Origin: Zancudomyces culisetae
Taxonomy: Eukaryota > Kickxellomycota > Harpellomycetes > Harpellales > Legeriomycetaceae
Assembly: GCA_001969505.1 (NCBI GenBank)
Contig: LSSK01001550.1
Span: forward strand, 1 to 21,103
DNA length: 21,103 nucleotides
Direction of reading: 5' to 3'
Shown here: positions 18,644 to 21,103 of the stretch, piece after piece
Layout of the letters: each line of letters opens with the position of its first letter
How positions within the stretch are numbered: the first letter of the stretch is position 1
Notes under the pieces: generated by a model
What the model saw: the letters and a program-made list of their open reading frames with translations, nothing else
Databases searched by the model: none
Told to the model about the DNA's origin: nothing
Program-made: the position numbers and the translations under genes

Positions 18644-19992
18644 ATGTTAACCAAAGAACAGGTGTATAGTTACTTACAGGATGGATTTTTGGTGATAAAC
18701 GACTTTTTGGGAAACGAGGAGCTTTCCACACTTCAGACAGAAGCAAACAACCTAGTGAATTATTCTTTGGAAATTGGTGATTTAGAAAGAGATTGGGGTT
18801 GTATATTAGGTAATGCAAACAATCACACAATTCCACGCCTTGATAAGTTTGATAAAGTTTCTTAAATATCAAAGATGCGGTTTTAATTATTAAATGGATT
18901 ACTGCTTGTTACTGGTTAACAGAATCTGGAAATGTAGAAAGATGAACAAGTAAAAAGGATGGGAAACTTATTGCTATTATAATATTATGAGTAGAACCGC
19001 TAAATCCAGACTATCTAGGTGTTGAAGAATTGCCTCAAAAAGCAAATACAAGCTATAATGAATATGTTCAAACAAGGTGCAAAGTATTAAACAAGCAATT
19101 CGAAGCTATTCTTACAAAATATGCTGACGCGTGTAGACAGTTGCTGCCCACAAGAGATGATAAAAAGATATTTCTGGTAATACACTTTTATATTTCACAC
19201 CCATTAGTTGATAATAGTACGAAAATACTATATATTTAGAAAACGAACGAATAATGGTGTTTGATAACATGTACGGATAATAGTACAATGAGCAGTACAT
19301 TGTAAAGCCACCGTATAGCAATGCAAAGTTTGCATGGCACCAGGTACGTGTTAAACACATCATTGTACTATTATATGCTTTTTTTTGTAGCTGTTTTATT
19401 GCTAGCATAACTTATACACTTAAATGTACTTCAACTAAAAAAAAAGCTGTAACAGCCTATTTCAAATGTTCTAAAGAACTTTTTGATCTAATAATAGGAC
19501 CGATTATATTTAAAAGATTATAAAAGTTATAACGTTCCAGTTATAAGCTGTTGGACAGCCCTAAATCATGTTGATGAAGATAATGGGACATTGGTCGTCA
19601 GAAAATTTAATCCAAACCTTCAAACCAAGTATAATGACGTTGACACAAGTAGTAGAGAACATTATTTTGATGGAGTTCTTGAAAGCGAAGAAAGATACAT
19701 ATCCCATCAGTGCCTGGCTTCAGCCAACTTCTCTGAAGGGGTTTTCTTCAATAAAATAGAGAACTCCTCTGGTGTGTACCCAGAAAATAATGATGTGGTT
19801 CTAAGACTAGCACCAGGATCTGTTGTGTTTATGTCTAGCTACCTTTACCATAAGAGTGAAAGCAACAAAACAAACCGCTTTCGGACGGCTTATATGCCAC
19901 AATACTCTCTCAGACCAATCACTAACAGCCCAATCAATAGAAACGATTCCCAAGACGACGGAAAGATTGTTGCGTTTGCAATAGGAATATAG
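18644..19992 (+). CDS. Phytanoyl-CoA dioxygenase (PhyH) family protein
   Basis: Fe(II)/2-oxoglutarate-dependent oxygenase. Exons 18644-18809, 18995-19176, 19284-19343 and 19498-19992 give 300 residues; introns are 185, 107 and 154 nt, all GT-AG with TAG acceptors. Exon 1 has LTKEQVYSYLQDGFLVINDF, the usual PhyH start. Exon 3 (20 codons) reads YNEQYIVKPPYSNAKFAWHQ and exon 4 begins DRLYL, so the iron-binding HxD motif (His135, Asp137) is formed across an intron. The distal iron ligand is probably His254 (SSYLYHKS), with the 2-oxoglutarate-binding arginine in NKTNRFRTAY (263 or 265). CWTALNHVDEDNGTLV is also typical. The starting Met is the first in frame. AATAAA sites lie at 19994 and 20021. 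The substrate is not predictable; fungal members include peroxisomal phytanoyl-CoA hydroxylases and secondary-metabolism enzymes. The C terminus (...FAIGI) has no clear PTS1 signal. Confidence 0.92.
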
Positions 19993-20089
19993 GAATAAAA
20001 TTTAATATATTTTGTATTTAAATAAAACTAAAATACTAGAAAAAAAGTAATATTACGGATATAGTAAAACAAATTAAATAGTAAAAGGT

Positions 20090-21103
20090 TTAGTCCTTAG
20101 CGTCACTAATACCACCTTCGGTAATGGCAAACATCGCCTCTGATTCAGGCAAGCAGGGCGAATCGTAAATTTTACAAACTCTTGTCTCAGCTCTACCTTT
20201 ACGCAAATACAATCTGGTAGTGGAAGCATGTGCAATAATGTTTCCACCTATGGGCTTTTTAGGGTCCGCAGCAAACATTGCCATCCCACCATCTACCTGG
20301 GCAACCACTTGGTTGGTTATTACAACAGCAACCCCGAACTATAGAGTGTATGGTAAAAAAAAACACAACCTGTTAGTTGGGAATAAATGCTAATAAGAGT
20401 AAGAAAAGTATGCAAAGTATAAGGGTAAGTACCTCGTCAGCAAGCCGTAGTAGCATTCTCAAGAACCGAGCCATATGCATTTGCCGAGCGGAAAGTTCAC
20501 CTCTACCAGAGTAATCCGTACGATACAACGACGTGGCGCTGTCCACAATAAGCAGGGCAAACCTGGACTCTGACATCATTGCTGAGGCCTGTATTAGAAG
20601 TGCGGACTGGTGATCCGAATTATAAGCCCTCGCATATGCTATATTGTCTAGGACTTCTGATCCCTCTAGACCATATCTATTGTTTAGATCATCATTATTG
20701 TTATTGATATTGTTGTGGTTGTAGTTATTGCAAAAAAGTCACTAAAAGCTATCAATAATAGCATATAAGTAAAGCGAAAGTGTTTTTACACCAAAAAAAC
20801 TGAAAATAAAAGTACAAAGAGTTTTTTTTACCTATTAGCAACGTCTAGAATACGATTCGTTCTAAATGTTCCTTCAGTATCTATGTACAGGCATTTTCCT
20901 TCACCTCCTCCCATTTCAACAGGAAGCTATAGATTATTTTTTTTTCATGTTAGTTTTTTTTTTCAAGCTTTCTTTTTGTACCCAAACCAGCATAATGCTG
21001 GCCTCCCTTTTTTCAAAAAAGAAGGAAATAATAAAAAAATAAAAATGAGAGATGTCTATAGTACCTGACAGGATACTGCCAAGGTGTGGCATATTTGACT
21101 CTT
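20090..21103 (-). CDS. RAD51: RAD51 recombinase, 3' part of the gene
   Basis: Strand-exchange ATPase of homologous recombination. The N terminus lies beyond the window. Exons seen: 21103-21065 (partial), 20926-20832, 20676-20433, 20338-20090; introns of 138, 155 and 94 nt, all ending in ATAG. The joined sequence runs [53 protein letters not shown], then Walker [41 protein letters not shown], the L2 loop and [20 protein letters not shown], ending [26 protein letters not shown] and the DAKD end mark RAD51 rather than DMC1. The L2 loop reads [16 protein letters not shown], one residue longer than the human loop. Walker A is in the missing exon(s). Its 3' end faces the PhyH gene across 97 bp. Confidence 0.97.
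20677..20831 (-). other. RAD51: RAD51 intron with ATT/GTT-rich tract
   Basis: Donor AG|GTAAAA and acceptor CAATAG. Its 3' third is an impure ATTGTT-type low-complexity stretch on the plus strand (about 20690-20732), which reads as an Asn-rich frame if retained. Removing it restores [10 protein letters not shown] exactly in phase. Confidence 0.85.
20927..21064 (-). other. RAD51: RAD51 intron with inverted repeat
   Basis: Donor GTACTA after CAG, branch-site match CTAAC, acceptor CTATAG. It contains the near-perfect palindrome CCAGCATAATGCTGG at 20987-21001, which could form a short hairpin in the transcript. Confidence 0.85.

Noticed and set aside
16720-19992. Methyltransferase and PhyH genes as a co-transcribed pair
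   Set aside because: They are 1.15 kb apart with separate leaders and are nuclear genes with introns; shared strand alone is not evidence.
1-21103. CRISPR arrays, insertion sequences, or bacterial-type operons
   Set aside because: No regularly spaced repeats or transposase genes, and gene structure is eukaryotic throughout.

Overview
The window is AT-rich nuclear DNA from a eukaryote, most likely a fungus and tentatively an early-diverging (zygomycete-grade) one. The reasons are short introns (about 65 to 185 nt) with GTAAGT-like donors and CTAAC/CTAAA-type branch sites, a cytochrome b5-fused fatty acid 2-hydroxylase, a fungal-looking Sec61 alpha, and meiotic MSH4 beside RAD51. The lineage is an inference; no marker here settles it.

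Layout: SEC61 (+, coding from 486 to 2112) converges on MSH4 (-, 2090-5696), and their coding ends overlap by 23 bp. A two-exon gene for an unrecognised 708-residue protein follows (-, 6594-8810). Next is a 4.76 kb stretch with no gene I can establish. It holds scattered short open frames, a Pol III-like B box and many homopolymer tracts. Then come fatty acid 2-hydroxylase (+, 13569-14627), pyroglutamyl-peptidase I (-, 15187-15807), a METTL13/CSKMT-type methyltransferase (+, 16720-17496), a four-exon phytanoyl-CoA dioxygenase-family gene (+, 18644-19992) and the 3' part of RAD51 (-, 20090 to the window edge).

The exon structures were worked out by joining frames at GT/AG sites and checking reading phase and family conservation. 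The most notable result is that the SEC61 start codon appears to be built by splicing: A at 486 joins TG at 592-593. Most introns here also end in ATAG. MSH4 and RAD51 share a theme (homologous and meiotic recombination), but the genes are not arranged as a cluster. FA2H acts on sphingolipids in the ER, the membrane in which the Sec61 channel sits. I see no convincing new multi-gene system; the leads are the unknown 708-residue protein, the gene-poor 4.76 kb block and a possible gene relic at 17.8-18.4 kb.
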